A stretch of DNA of 64,000 bases from Magnetococcales bacterium WMHbinv6 (GTDB taxonomy: Bacteria; Pseudomonadota; Magnetococcia; Magnetococcales; Magnetaquicoccaceae): positions 124,001 to 188,000 of the forward strand of contig PDZV01000001.1 of assembly GCA_002753135.1 (NCBI GenBank), given 5' to 3'. Position 1 is the first letter of the stretch. Each line of letters begins with the position of its first letter. Of the stretch, positions 1 through 8,840 are shown piece by piece. The translations under genes were made by a program, and so were the position numbers. The notes beneath the pieces were generated by a model. The model was given only the letters and a program-made list of their open reading frames with translations. It made no database searches and had not been told where the DNA came from.

Positions 1-332
1 ATTTCATGGATCGTTGTGGTCAACCGTTCCAAATGTTCGCTGGGAGTAATGCCCGGCTGCTCATAAATATGCCCCAACCAATAATCAAAAAAATCCCCTT
101 CGGAGGCCTGCAACTCCTGCCAGATCCGTTTATGGCGCTCCTTGTCACTGGCCAACTCTTCCAATTTGTGTGGATTATAATATTGTACCTTCAGTGTTTC
201 GGCCAAGCGGGCGGCCAAATCCCCCATCCCTGATCCAAACGGACCAGAGACCATCACCAACGGTTGGGTTGCAACAATGCCCTGTTTTTGTTTTTTCGGT
301 TTGGGCATATGTACGACATATTTGTTAACCAT
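1..332 (-). CDS. Cytidylate kinase-like protein, 3' end missing at window edge
   Basis: About 110 N-terminal residues are visible; the gene continues past base 1. After a short basic leader a P-loop of the form GPFGSGMGDLA (about residues 30-40) is followed by an ARLAETL helix and YYNPHKLEELA. This is the arrangement of the Cytidylate_kin2 family (PF13189), P-loop proteins related to CMP kinase. Family members bind a nucleotide, but the substrate of most is unknown. The start is the ATG at 332, just before the P-loop. No close ribosome site stands out. The next gene on this strand ends at 634, so the 301 bases between are its likely promoter region. It is not the canonical cmk, which has a different N-terminus and usually precedes rpsA. 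Confidence 0.7.
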   Translation of the reverse strand, partial: MVNKYVVHMPKPKKQKQGIVATQPLVMVSGPFGSGMGDLAARLAETLKVQYYNPHKLEELASDKERHKRIWQELQASEGDFFDYWLGHIYEQPGITPSEHLERLTTTIHE

Positions 333-633
333 ACGAGTTCCTCTGTTTCACAAGCAAACAATCAACACCATGCACGATCTGTCATCACAACGGCACCGGT
401 TACGCTCAAAACAAACTGGCAGCAGCACATTAAACAAACATTACATGTAATTACAAGCAGCTCCCGCACCGTTACAATACACGAACAGTCTGTGGAGTCA
501 ATTAAAATCTCTTCTTGCCAAACGAAGAAGAAGGAACCTGTCATTGCTCAAAAACAGCCTGGTTGCTTGCTGGTCATCCTGCTGCCAAACGACTTAATGC
601 CGCAACAGGGGCCTCTCTCGTGGCCAACAGCCA
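333..633. other. Intergenic region, 301 bases
   Basis: No credible gene is seen. It is AT-richer than its flanks and contains the perfect 10-bp palindrome TTACATGTAA at 441-450, upstream of the minus-strand kinase-like gene, a possible operator. A short imperfect stem (GTGGC...GCCAC) lies just beyond the stop of the GGDEF gene but has no T-tract. Confidence 0.4.
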
Positions 634-2397
634 CTAGGAAGCGGTTGCCATGATCACCCGGTTGCGACCGCTGTGCTTGGCCTGATAAAGGGCTACATCG
701 GCTTTTTCCATCACCGATTCCAAACTCTCTTTGGGCTGACGCATACTCACCCCGGCGCTAATGGTAAAGCGGCGACCATGCAAGGCCCCGGGCAGGGTGA
801 GTTGTTCAACACGCACGCGGATTCTTTCGGCCACTTCCATGGACTCTTGCATTCCTGAGCCAACCATCAAAAGCAAAAACTCCTCGCCCCCCAATCGCAC
901 CGGAATATCCATGGTGCGCGTCTCCGAGAGCAAAATCTGCCCCAGAGCGCGCAGGACATCGTCCCCGGCCCCGTGCCCGTAAGTATCATTGACACTTTTG
1001 AAAAAATCCAGATCAAAGGCGGCAAACGAAAGTTGGGTATGGGAATCCCGATCTTGAATGTCGAACAAGCGGCTTGCAGACTCACGCAGATAAAAGCGGG
1101 TATACAAATTGGTCAACGGATCACGAATCGACCGTTCGTAGTAGCGTTGACGTTCGCCTTCCAATTGGTAGTGCAAAATTTCCCGCATCGCGGCGACACT
1201 GAGGGCATCTCCCATGCGATGCAAAATCTGCCCCTCTTCCTGGGAAATGGCGATGGCGCGTTGCAGTCGGAACAAAGCCAACCCTTTGACACCACCACTT
1301 TCAGAATCACGCAGGTGCAGCAACAAAGCCGGTTTTTGCTCTTCGGGAAGAAAACAGATATAGACCCCCCGCACCGACCAATCGCTATCCTGCTCGGTCA
1401 GTTGAAAGAGTGCCTCCACCTCTTGGTTCGGGGCAATTTGTCGACGCTGGTAGTGGTTATCCTGTGCCCAGAGCAGATACTCCTGCTCATCCAACTGCCA
1501 ATGGATGTCCAAACTGACCAACGGCAACAGTTGACCGGCCAATTGGGCCAACGTCTCCAGTACAGAGCGAAACTCGCGAACAAAAACAAGATCTTTAAAA
1601 AATTTTCGCAACAACAGATTCAGACGAGACAAGCGCTGAATGTCGGTACTGCTTTGCGCCAGCGAAAACAGACCGCAATCCAAATCCTTCAAGCGGTCAA
1701 TCATGAAACGAACCAGATGCTCAGGAATGATCGAACCGTGCTGCGGCGCAATCATGCGGATCGGCAACGGTGAGAGTTTCAGCAAACCATCAAACAAGAT
1801 GGTTTGCGATGGCATGTAATGCTCATGAAACGGACGCATTGCCTCAAAATAGCTCTCATCCTGGGCAAACAGATGCCACTGTTCCGTAAAGCCTCCGAAC
1901 AAATCGCTGGAAAAAAGAATACCGCTATTTTCATCGAAGGTGCAGAAGGCACCAGGAAAATGCAAATAGGGGGTAAAGACAAACTGAATATGGCACTGCC
2001 CGACATGCATCCGCCAACCCATCTTTTCAATACATTGGAACGGGATACGAATATTGTAATGTTTCAGCAGGGCAATAGCGCGCCAATGGGTCAATACCAC
2101 CGCATCCGGGCGGGTGATCAATTGGTCCAGGGCTGGCAAGCTGGCGGTAATATCGGGATCCTGGTGCTGACAGATCACCCAACGCACATGAGACAAGGGT
2201 ATGATGCTCTCCACCTTGCGCAACATGGCTGCAAAATTGATCATTGAACCAGGATCAATCAGAATTGATTCGGTACCATTTTCGATCAGGTAGGTATGAC
2301 ATTGAAAAGAGTCGTCCAGCAGCGGGGCACCCACCCACCAGACTTTATCTGCGATGGCAATCGGTTGAGTCCAATCAGGTGTCGAGTCATCAACCAT
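634..2397 (-). CDS. ODP (MBL-fold diiron) sensor - GGDEF diguanylate cyclase
   Basis: 587 residues. Residues 1-230 are a metallo-beta-lactamase-fold domain of the ODP type (oxygen-binding diiron protein), with the HQDPD metal motif near residue 90 in place of the hydrolase HxHxDH, and later histidines in FSSDLFGG and APQHGS contexts. A middle region (about 240-420) resembles a GAF-like linker. The C-terminus is a GGDEF domain: LTNLYTR start, RTMD inhibitory I-site five residues before the GGEEF active site (near residue 500). Such proteins make cyclic di-GMP, probably controlled by oxygen or NO binding at the diiron centre; no membrane segment is visible. I chose the ATG at 2397 because GGGGAGAG lies seven bases upstream. 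An in-frame ATG at 2460 would add 21 residues without such a site. Active-site and I-site residues are intact, so activity is likely. Confidence 0.9.
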   Translation of the reverse strand: MVDDSTPDWTQPIAIADKVWWVGAPLLDDSFQCHTYLIENGTESILIDPGSMINFAAMLRKVESIIPLSHVRWVICQHQDPDITASLPALDQLITRPDAVVLTHWRAIALLKHYNIRIPFQCIEKMGWRMHVGQCHIQFVFTPYLHFPGAFCTFDENSGILFSSDLFGGFTEQWHLFAQDESYFEAMRPFHEHYMPSQTILFDGLLKLSPLPIRMIAPQHGSIIPEHLVRFMIDRLKDLDCGLFSLAQSSTDIQRLSRLNLLLRKFFKDLVFVREFRSVLETLAQLAGQLLPLVSLDIHWQLDEQEYLLWAQDNHYQRRQIAPNQEVEALFQLTEQDSDWSVRGVYICFLPEEQKPALLLHLRDSESGGVKGLALFRLQRAIAISQEEGQILHRMGDALSVAAMREILHYQLEGERQRYYERSIRDPLTNLYTRFYLRESASRLFDIQDRDSHTQLSFAAFDLDFFKSVNDTYGHGAGDDVLRALGQILLSETRTMDIPVRLGGEEFLLLMVGSGMQESMEVAERIRVRVEQLTLPGALHGRRFTISAGVSMRQPKESLESVMEKADVALYQAKHSGRNRVIMATAS

Positions 2398-2563
2398 GCT
2401 TGTATCTCTCCCCTTCCCGCCGATCATCAATCCATTGATACAAATTTTGACTTTCATCACCCAGCATCGTAACAGATCACATGAAACTGGTAAAAGAAAA
2501 TTTCATCCCGATAACAGGCACCGCACAACTTGCCATGCTTCAGCCAAACTCTACAGACCCCCC

Positions 2564-2593
2564 AAAAAAAAGGCACCCTGTGCGGGGGTGCCT
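2564..2593 (-). terminator. Rho-independent terminator of the HTH-only gene
   Basis: On the minus strand an 8-bp perfect stem (2586-2593 with 2571-2578, loop of 7) is followed by a run of eight T (2564-2571). It lies 55 bases beyond the stop of the minus-strand gene 2648-3139. Confidence 0.85.
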
Positions 2594-2647
2594 GGAGTGC
2601 TTGCAAAAACAGATGCAATCAATGGTGGAAAAATTTTTCAGCCCGAA

Positions 2648-3139
2648 TCAACGACTCTGCATACGCATGCTGTCCGGTACGGTTTGATTGGCTTCCGTGC
2701 CGTTGGCGATGGAACAGTCTCGATTCAGACGAATCCCTTCACGGCGCAACAGGCGCGAAACCGCATCGTCAGAAACTTGCAAGGCGTTGGCAATGGCAAC
2801 ACCGCTCCAACGATTCCGACCATCCGGTGGTGGCATATCCAACAACCGTAACACGGTATCGCGAAATTCGGTATCATAGCGGGCTGGTCGACCGCTACGC
2901 GGCATATCGGTCAAACCCTCAATGCCAGCCTGGGCATAACGATCACGCCAAAAAATAACGGTATTGGTTGTGGTTTGGAAACGCTCGGCCACCTCGCGAA
3001 TGGCGGCACCATTCAGACAGGCCAAAACCATTCTTGCCCGTTCAACCAGACGAAATTCCGACTTTTTACTGCGAACCAACGCTTCCAATTGTTGCAAAGA
3101 TTCAACATCGCAATCCAATTGTTTAGCTTTCCTGGACAT
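2648..3139 (-). CDS. IS630-type helix-turn-helix protein lacking the transposase catalytic domain
   Basis: 163 residues with the two tandem helix-turn-helix units that begin IS630/Tc1-mariner transposases: ERARMVLACLNG...IREVAERFQTTTNTVIFWRDRY, then AGIEGLTDMPRSGRP (the usual hinge) and a second HTH ending SDDAVSRLLRREGI. A full transposase of this family continues for about 180 residues with the DDE domain. Here the chain ends after a 28-residue unrelated tail, and no DDE remnant is found downstream; instead a clean terminator follows. It is either a fossil or a domesticated DNA-binding protein. The start is the ATG at 3139; a TTG seven codons upstream is possible. It is not related in sequence to the IS630 copy near 56 kb beyond shared family architecture. 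Confidence 0.7.
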   Translation of the reverse strand: MSRKAKQLDCDVESLQQLEALVRSKKSEFRLVERARMVLACLNGAAIREVAERFQTTTNTVIFWRDRYAQAGIEGLTDMPRSGRPARYDTEFRDTVLRLLDMPPPDGRNRWSGVAIANALQVSDDAVSRLLRREGIRLNRDCSIANGTEANQTVPDSMRMQSR

Positions 3140-3283
3140 GGCGGGTAACCCAATCAGCAAGGAGAAAAAAGGACCGTGACTGAAATAGATACTACAAGAT
3201 CCACGCCAACTGTTTGCAACAAAATTTGTTATATGTTTTTCAATTAGATGATAATATTATCCACAGTTTGATATTGAAATGTG

Positions 3284-3391
3284 GGGTGCAGCATATTATG
3301 CACACCCCAGGCAATCAGACAGAATAATTTAATAAAAATCAAATATTTATTCTGCATTTTTCGCTTGCTGCATTTTCAAAATGCTGCACCC
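3284..3391. repeat. Nested inverted repeats in an AT-rich intergenic region
   Basis: Outer arms GGGTGCAGCAT (3284-3294) and ATGCTGCACCC (3381-3391) are perfect complements 86 bases apart. Inside lie AGAATAA (3321-3327) with TTATTCT (3347-3353), and GCATTTT-C-AAAATGC around 3370-3384 overlapping the right outer arm. The interior is very AT-rich. It sits between the end of the sigma-54 activator gene and the start of the HTH-only gene, both minus strand. It could be an operator cluster for that protein or a small mobile-repeat relic. Confidence 0.55.
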
Positions 3392-3407
3392 TATACTGTG
3401 AGAGTCA

Positions 3408-4865
3408 TCAGGATGGATCAAGAGGCGAGGTCAACAAGCGGCGGTTCAAAGATTGGCGAGAAATGCCCAGCACAGCAGCAGCATTGCCTTGATTGCCATC
3501 CGCTTGCCGCATTGCCTCATTGACCAGCCATTGCGTTGCTTCACGCAAGGTTGGCAAGCGGCCAGGGGCAATCAGCAGATGATTTGCAACGCTCTGCTCC
3601 CCATCGCTGTGGCCTGTCAGCACACCAACACCATCCCGTTTGCCCCGACCATGCGCCCGGACGGCAGCACGAAAACGATCCAAAGGCAAAACCGGTCCCC
3701 CGGCATGATTGGCAACAGCATCGTAGATCAACGCCCGCAACTCACGCACATTACCTGGAAACAGATAAGCAGAAAGCAACGAATAGATTTCTGGTGGCAC
3801 CTTGAGTGGCGAACGATTGAGGGATTCTGCTGATTTGCGGATAAAATGTTCAATCAATAACGGTAAATCTTCCAACCGATCACGGAGTGGTGGAATATCG
3901 ACCATATGACTGGACAAACGGAAAAAGAGATCGGGTCGAAAAGTACCCTTTTGCATCTCATGCCGCAAATCCTTGTTGGTTGCTGCAATAATCCGTGCTT
4001 GAGAAGTACGCGGCACATCCGATCCCAGAGGGTAATATTGTCCATCCTGAATCAAACGCAGCAGTTTCACCTGCGTCGAATGAGCCAGATCACCAATTTC
4101 ATCCAGAAAGAGCGTCCCATCCCGCGCCTGGGCGATCAAACCCAAGCGCTCGGTCGTCGCACCGGTATAAGCACCACGCACATGGCCAAAAAGGGTATCG
4201 GAAAACATCACATCATCCAGACCGGCCACATTGATCGACACCATTTTTCCGGGTCGACCACTGGCATGATGCGCCGAGGAGGCGATCAACTCTTTTCCGA
4301 CACCGGTTTCACCGGTAATCAAAATCGGTTCCGTGGAGCAGGCCACCGCTTCCAGATATTGAAAAATGGTCAACATGCGACGATTTTTGGTCAAAATAGA
4401 TGCAAAACAATCCGGGTTGCGCAACTGCCCGGAAAAAATCACCTGCCGTAATGTTCCAACATGTTGGCGCAGCGCAGAAATTTCCAGCGCACGGCGTACC
4501 GACGCAATGAAACGACTCTCTTCAACCGGTTTAATCAGATAATCGAAAGCACCCTGTTTCATACAAGAGACAGCCCACTCCACATCCTGCGAAGCGGTCA
4601 GGACGACCACGGGAATTTCTGGCCGCAGGGCAATAATTTTTTTCAATAATTCTGGTCCGGGCAGATGCGGCATGATCAGATCCAGCAAAACCATCCCGAC
4701 CGTATGATGCTCCAACCAGGGAATGACCTGTCTGGGATCAGAAAAGGTTACCGACGGACCGATCCCATGGCTTTCCAAAAGATAGCTGCTGCTGAATAGA
4801 ATATCTTCTTCATCATCCACCAGCACGACCGAAATCTGCTCGCCAGGCGGTTGTGCCTCAAACAT
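3408..4865 (-). CDS. NtrC-family sigma-54-dependent response regulator
   Basis: 485 residues in three domains: receiver (VVLVDDEED acidic pair, phospho-acceptor Asp62 in LLDLIMP, conserved K in DYLIKP), AAA+ sigma-54 interaction domain (Walker A GETGVGKE, sigma-54 contact loop written GAYTGA rather than GAFTGA, Walker B LFLDEIGD, arginine finger region FRPDLFFRL) and a C-terminal Fis-type HTH (GNQGNAAAVLGISRQSLNRRL). It activates RNA polymerase carrying sigma-54 after phosphorylation. The start ATG at 4865 has AAAGGAG five bases upstream and overlaps the last 8 bases of the sensor kinase gene, so the two are translationally coupled and are almost certainly cognate partners. The targets are not visible here. 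The GAYTGA variant is known in functional activators. Confidence 0.93.
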   Translation of the reverse strand: MFEAQPPGEQISVVLVDDEEDILFSSSYLLESHGIGPSVTFSDPRQVIPWLEHHTVGMVLLDLIMPHLPGPELLKKIIALRPEIPVVVLTASQDVEWAVSCMKQGAFDYLIKPVEESRFIASVRRALEISALRQHVGTLRQVIFSGQLRNPDCFASILTKNRRMLTIFQYLEAVACSTEPILITGETGVGKELIASSAHHASGRPGKMVSINVAGLDDVMFSDTLFGHVRGAYTGATTERLGLIAQARDGTLFLDEIGDLAHSTQVKLLRLIQDGQYYPLGSDVPRTSQARIIAATNKDLRHEMQKGTFRPDLFFRLSSHMVDIPPLRDRLEDLPLLIEHFIRKSAESLNRSPLKVPPEIYSLLSAYLFPGNVRELRALIYDAVANHAGGPVLPLDRFRAAVRAHGRGKRDGVGVLTGHSDGEQSVANHLLIAPGRLPTLREATQWLVNEAMRQADGNQGNAAAVLGISRQSLNRRLLTSPLDPS

Positions 4866-7050
4866 GTTCACTCCTTTCTTTGCCATCACCATGTCCTGGC
4901 AACTTGCGTACCGGGGCAGGCGGTCGTCCCTCCTGGGTGATGTCCAATGGCATCAAAATGGTAAACTGGGTTCCTACACCAGGTTTGGAAAAGAGATGAA
5001 TCGAACCCCGATGGTTATTGACAATCTCCTGCACCAGCGACAGGCCTAAACCAGTCCCTCCCTGATCGGAACGTGTCGTAAAAAAAGGGTCAAAGACAAA
5101 AGGCTGCACACTGGGATCAATACCACAGCCCTCATCTTCGACAATGATCCGCACCGAATTGTCAACGCAATCGGCCAGCAGACGCACCCCTTTGCCGCGA
5201 TCCGGCAGCGCAAACAACGCATTCATCACCAGATTGATGACCACTTGTTCCAATTGCTGAAAATTGCCCCAAACCAACAATTGCCCATCCATGGAAGAGG
5301 TACCATCGATTGCAACCGTAAAATGGTCAGTGTGCCGTTTAACCTGATGTTCCAGCAAGGTGACCGAGGCGCGAATGACCTCTTCGACATTGACAAAATG
5401 GCCCATACTGCTCATATCATCGCGGGCCAGGGCTTTCAAACTTTCGATAATTTTACTGATCCGTTCCGCCCCGTTGCTGATACCTGCCAACAGACGCGGA
5501 ATGGCTTCAACTGCCCGACTGAAAGGGACACCAGCCAAGGAAAATTCCCTTACCGTCTGATGGTACTCCTGCAACACCTCCAGGGCATCATGCCAACTGC
5601 GTTTCAACAAGGAGGCGTTAAAGGTCACGGCATTGTTGGGATTATTGATCTCGTGGGCAATTCCTGCCGCCAACGTGCCCATCGACGCCAGACGGGCATT
5701 GCGCAAGGCTTTGAGTTCCAAGGTGCGCCGTTCACTGACATTGGTGAACAAGACCATGGTTTCGATTAACCGATTATCGCGACGTATCGGCGCAATACGC
5801 ACCTCCCACCAATAAAATTTTCCCACCTGATGGGAAAATTGATGCGGTTGCCCGGTTTGTAACACCATATTGATTGCCGTCTGACACACCTCCATCAAAT
5901 CGGGCGGCAGAATGGAGAGAAAATTTTGCCCTTGCGGTTGATGTATCGTATCACTTTTCTCACCCAATTGCGGAAACTCCCTGTTCACCGCCCGAATGAG
6001 ACCCTCCCGATCAACAATCAATATCGTATCCGGTGATTGCTCAAAAAAAACCCGCAGCGTGGTCTCCGATTTAGCCAACTCCTCATACAACAGGGTTCGT
6101 TCAATCAAAGAGCGCCGCGTCCAGTAAAAAAAGAAAGTGGTCACGGCAGTCAGCAACAAGCCCATCAGCAGGGCCGCCATCGGTGCATGCGAAAAACCTT
6201 CGGCACTGCGAAATTGTGGCGTTGCCGCACAGGTAATTGACCATACCCGATCCGCCACTTGAAAATACTCTGACAAATAGAGTGCATGCTGCCGTCGCCA
6301 CTCCTGCCAGTTATCGTTGGTAACAGCTTCACGGTGCGCACTGCCCAAACGACTGGCATAAAAATCCAAAAATTGTGGATCGTGGGGCATGGTCATATCC
6401 AGCAACAAAAATTCCACCCCACGCGGTTCCAGAATGCTGATTGACAGGTTGGCCAATTGCGAAATATCGATCGTACCCACCACCAAACCCAACAAGGGGC
6501 TATTTTCCGGCCCGCTGTTGAGATTCCGTTGATTGGCCAAAACCGGAACAACAATGTAGACTTTCACGGTGTTCAATTCACCGTGCTTGGCCAGAAGAAA
6601 AGTCGCCGTCATCCGCCGCAAGGTACGTGCCCGTTGCATACTCTCTTTGACCGGCCCATTTTGTAAATCCGCTTCTCCTTCCACCGAAACTGAGTTGCCA
6701 TTCTCAGGCAACCAACTCAATGAGGATAGCCACGGGTGATCGAACAATAATTTATGATAAAAAGAACGCAGTCGAGCCAGATCCAAAACCTCAGCATTTT
6801 CCACAAAATTGCCTGACAGTTGAATTGCATCGACAGCCGAGGTGATGCCACGTTGGAAAATGCGGTTCCGGTTCTGAGCAACCCAGTTGAACTCCACCTG
6901 ATGATAGAACATAAGTTGTCTATCCATCATCGCCCAGGCTGCCAATGAGGCTACCATACCAATCACCAGAACCAGCAAGGTTGCCAAGTGACGATCAGGG
7001 CTGACCAATCGTTTGACAAGGTCAGGCAAGGCTTGCAAAGCATCCCTCAT
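4858..7050 (-). CDS. Membrane sensor histidine kinase (CHASE, PAS, HisKA, HATPase)
   Basis: 730 residues. A membrane helix at about 22-43, an extracytoplasmic CHASE domain (about 70-230; pattern R..FQRGI...AV..I..LS and PWLSSLSWLP), a second helix at about 288-310, a PAS domain (FEQSPDTILIVDREGLIRAVN), the phospho-acceptor box AGIAHEINNPNNA near residue 462, and a complete ATPase domain (N box NLVMNAL, G1 DEGCGID, G2 GGTGLGLSLV). CHASE domains usually sense small extracellular ligands. It is the first gene of a two-gene operon with the sigma-54 activator, overlapping it by 8 bases. The start at 7050 has only a weak ribosome site (GGAA about 10 bases upstream). Confidence 0.93.
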   Translation of the reverse strand: MRDALQALPDLVKRLVSPDRHLATLLVLVIGMVASLAAWAMMDRQLMFYHQVEFNWVAQNRNRIFQRGITSAVDAIQLSGNFVENAEVLDLARLRSFYHKLLFDHPWLSSLSWLPENGNSVSVEGEADLQNGPVKESMQRARTLRRMTATFLLAKHGELNTVKVYIVVPVLANQRNLNSGPENSPLLGLVVGTIDISQLANLSISILEPRGVEFLLLDMTMPHDPQFLDFYASRLGSAHREAVTNDNWQEWRRQHALYLSEYFQVADRVWSITCAATPQFRSAEGFSHAPMAALLMGLLLTAVTTFFFYWTRRSLIERTLLYEELAKSETTLRVFFEQSPDTILIVDREGLIRAVNREFPQLGEKSDTIHQPQGQNFLSILPPDLMEVCQTAINMVLQTGQPHQFSHQVGKFYWWEVRIAPIRRDNRLIETMVLFTNVSERRTLELKALRNARLASMGTLAAGIAHEINNPNNAVTFNASLLKRSWHDALEVLQEYHQTVREFSLAGVPFSRAVEAIPRLLAGISNGAERISKIIESLKALARDDMSSMGHFVNVEEVIRASVTLLEHQVKRHTDHFTVAIDGTSSMDGQLLVWGNFQQLEQVVINLVMNALFALPDRGKGVRLLADCVDNSVRIIVEDEGCGIDPSVQPFVFDPFFTTRSDQGGTGLGLSLVQEIVNNHRGSIHLFSKPGVGTQFTILMPLDITQEGRPPAPVRKLPGHGDGKERSEHV

Positions 7051-7204
7051 GCGCGTCGATTTCCATTCGTTGGAAGGCCCATACCAGATCCAGAATGTGA
7101 ACTCTACAACGGGGTTTTCGGTTCGTCAAAACGATTCCATTGCAACTGCTGATTTCTTGCGGATTGTAAGAACATGCTGTTGAAAAAATCGTCATCTGCA
7201 CAAA

Positions 7205-7284
7205 GCTCCGACCAACTGTTCGGAGCGATTGATTACTACAGCATTTCTGCCTCTGCAAGAGAAAACTCTCCTGCAGAGGCAGAA
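7205..7284 (-). terminator. Two stem-loops after the PiT-DUF47 operon
   Basis: A perfect 13-bp stem (7245-7257 with 7272-7284) is followed on the minus strand by a second hairpin GCTCCGA/TCGGAGC (7205-7211, 7220-7226) and TTTGTG. They lie just beyond the stop codon at 7292. The T-tract is short, so this may be a processing or stability structure rather than a classical terminator. Confidence 0.5.
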
Positions 7285-7291
7285 CATTACC

Positions 7292-8041
7292 TTAAACCTG
7301 AACCATGATATCGTACAACACCGTCCCAGCAAGCGCGACCTCGTCGCCCAGATTGGAAAGATGCCGATACAATTCCCGGTGACGGAAAATTTCAAGGGTG
7401 TTGGACAACAAACGCAGTTCCACATCCCCTTCAGCAGATGCTGCCACCTGTTGGGCCCGTTCCTGCCCATCCAGCAACGCCGCCAACGACTGCCAGTAAC
7501 AGTTTTCTACGTCATGCTCGGATTGTTGCACCAACCGTTCATCTTCCACGGCTCCCAACGGATCAAAAGCCAGCTTGACATAACCCCGATGCAAGGCATC
7601 GGTACCACGCTTGAGGATTTTGACCATCTCCACCATTTGGGCTGTGGGTGCCAACTGCAACGCCTCAATCTCCCTTACCGTGGTTTTGGCATAGTTGGGA
7701 ATCATATCGATGGTGGTAATTGCCCGATAAAGATCCTCCCGATCCAGAGGTGTGGAAAACGCTTTGGCCAGGATGGCAAAGTTGCGTGCTTGCACAATAT
7801 CACCCTGTTTTTCCAACTCACGGACCAACGTCCCTTTTTCCGGATCGCCGCTCTCCATGAAGGCCTGCAAGGCCTCCATGCTCTGCGACATCACCTCGCA
7901 TTGTTCGACCAGCAAGGCAAAAAAATCCGGCGTCTTGGGAAAAACATTTTCCAGCAACCGGACCCAGACCGAAGGATGGGGGGTATTGACCTCCAAACGC
8001 GCTCTGGCCTTGCCGCTTAATGGTTGTTCTTCTTCGCTCAT
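7292..8041 (-). CDS. DUF47 (PhoU-like) phosphate transport partner, second copy
   Basis: 249 residues, all-helical, of the DUF47/TIGR00153 family distantly related to PhoU. Visible family features are the N-terminal FPKTPDFFALLVEQCEVM segment, the D-R-E-D-L-Y-R-A-I-T-T-I-D motif in the middle and the FRHRELYRHLSNLGDEVALAGTVLYDIM C-terminus that contributes metal-binding residues in PhoU-type proteins. Members regulate or assist the PiT phosphate transporter next to which they are encoded. It follows the first copy by 11 bases and is clearly a diverged duplicate of it. The start ATG is at 8041, preceded by TAAGGAGAG. Confidence 0.87.
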   Translation of the reverse strand: MSEEEQPLSGKARARLEVNTPHPSVWVRLLENVFPKTPDFFALLVEQCEVMSQSMEALQAFMESGDPEKGTLVRELEKQGDIVQARNFAILAKAFSTPLDREDLYRAITTIDMIPNYAKTTVREIEALQLAPTAQMVEMVKILKRGTDALHRGYVKLAFDPLGAVEDERLVQQSEHDVENCYWQSLAALLDGQERAQQVAASAEGDVELRLLSNTLEIFRHRELYRHLSNLGDEVALAGTVLYDIMVQV

Positions 8042-8052
8042 TGGCTCTCTCC

Positions 8053-8748
8053 TTAAGAGACCTGAACCACAATGTCGTGCAAGACCGACCCGGCTTTCGC
8101 AATCTGATCACCGGCATTGGAGAGATGACGATACAGTTCGCGACGTTTGAAAATTTCCGTCACGCTGCCCATCACCCGACCTTCTACCGTGCTTTCCTTG
8201 CTCAATTTCATTTTTTCCAGATGAACTTCTGCCTGGAACAAACTGCTCAAGGCTTTGCGATAGGCTTTTTCCACATTACGCTCTGACTTGCGCACCGCCA
8301 GGGCATCATCTTCGGCCATCGCCGGATTGGTACCCAGTTTGGCGAAACCCAACTTCAGGGCATCGGTACCTTCGCTGAGAATACGTGCCATATCCATCAT
8401 GTGTTGATCAGGAGACAATTTGAAATAGCCAACCTCCTGAATGGTGGTATAGGCATAATGCAGCACGGTATCGATTGCCGTAACGGCCCGGTAGATATCC
8501 TCCCGGTCCATGGGTGTTGCAAACGATTTGTTGAGTACATACATGCTGCGGTTTTTAACTTCGCTGCCTTTTTTTTCCAGATCAGCGATCAACGTAGCTT
8601 TGCTCGAATCGCCACCCATAAATTCCACCAAAGCCTCCATGGCTTCGGAAACCAGGGCACACTGTTCGTTGATCAACGTATAGAAATCGGGAACCCGCGG
8701 ATAAACATTGGCCAAAATTTTGGCTGCCATAGGGGAACTGCCGCTCAT
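8053..8748 (-). CDS. DUF47 (PhoU-like) phosphate transport partner, first copy
   Basis: 231 residues of the same DUF47 family, with YPRVPDFYTLINEQCALV at the N-terminus, MDREDIYRAVTAIDTVL in the middle and FKRRELYRHLSNAGDQIAKAGSVLHDIV at the end. I prefer the ATG at 8748, which has GGAGG seven bases upstream; the ATG at 8754 would sit only one or two bases from that site. It lies 92 bases downstream of the PiT gene and 11 bases upstream of the second DUF47 gene. The role is inferred from family and operon: control of PiT-type phosphate uptake or of intracellular phosphate. Confidence 0.87.
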   Translation of the reverse strand: MSGSSPMAAKILANVYPRVPDFYTLINEQCALVSEAMEALVEFMGGDSSKATLIADLEKKGSEVKNRSMYVLNKSFATPMDREDIYRAVTAIDTVLHYAYTTIQEVGYFKLSPDQHMMDMARILSEGTDALKLGFAKLGTNPAMAEDDALAVRKSERNVEKAYRKALSSLFQAEVHLEKMKLSKESTVEGRVMGSVTEIFKRRELYRHLSNAGDQIAKAGSVLHDIVVQVS

Positions 8749-8840
8749 TTGCATACCTCCACTTCGCTTGGGGCCTTAACAGCCCACTCGGTTAACTGGT
8801 CCGAACGGTCGAAAAAGGGTCGTGCCGATGCCTGTTTGCA

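Noticed and set aside
973-1773. Long plus-strand open frame opposite the GGDEF gene
   Set aside because: Antisense shadow of a well-supported coding region with no domain of its own.
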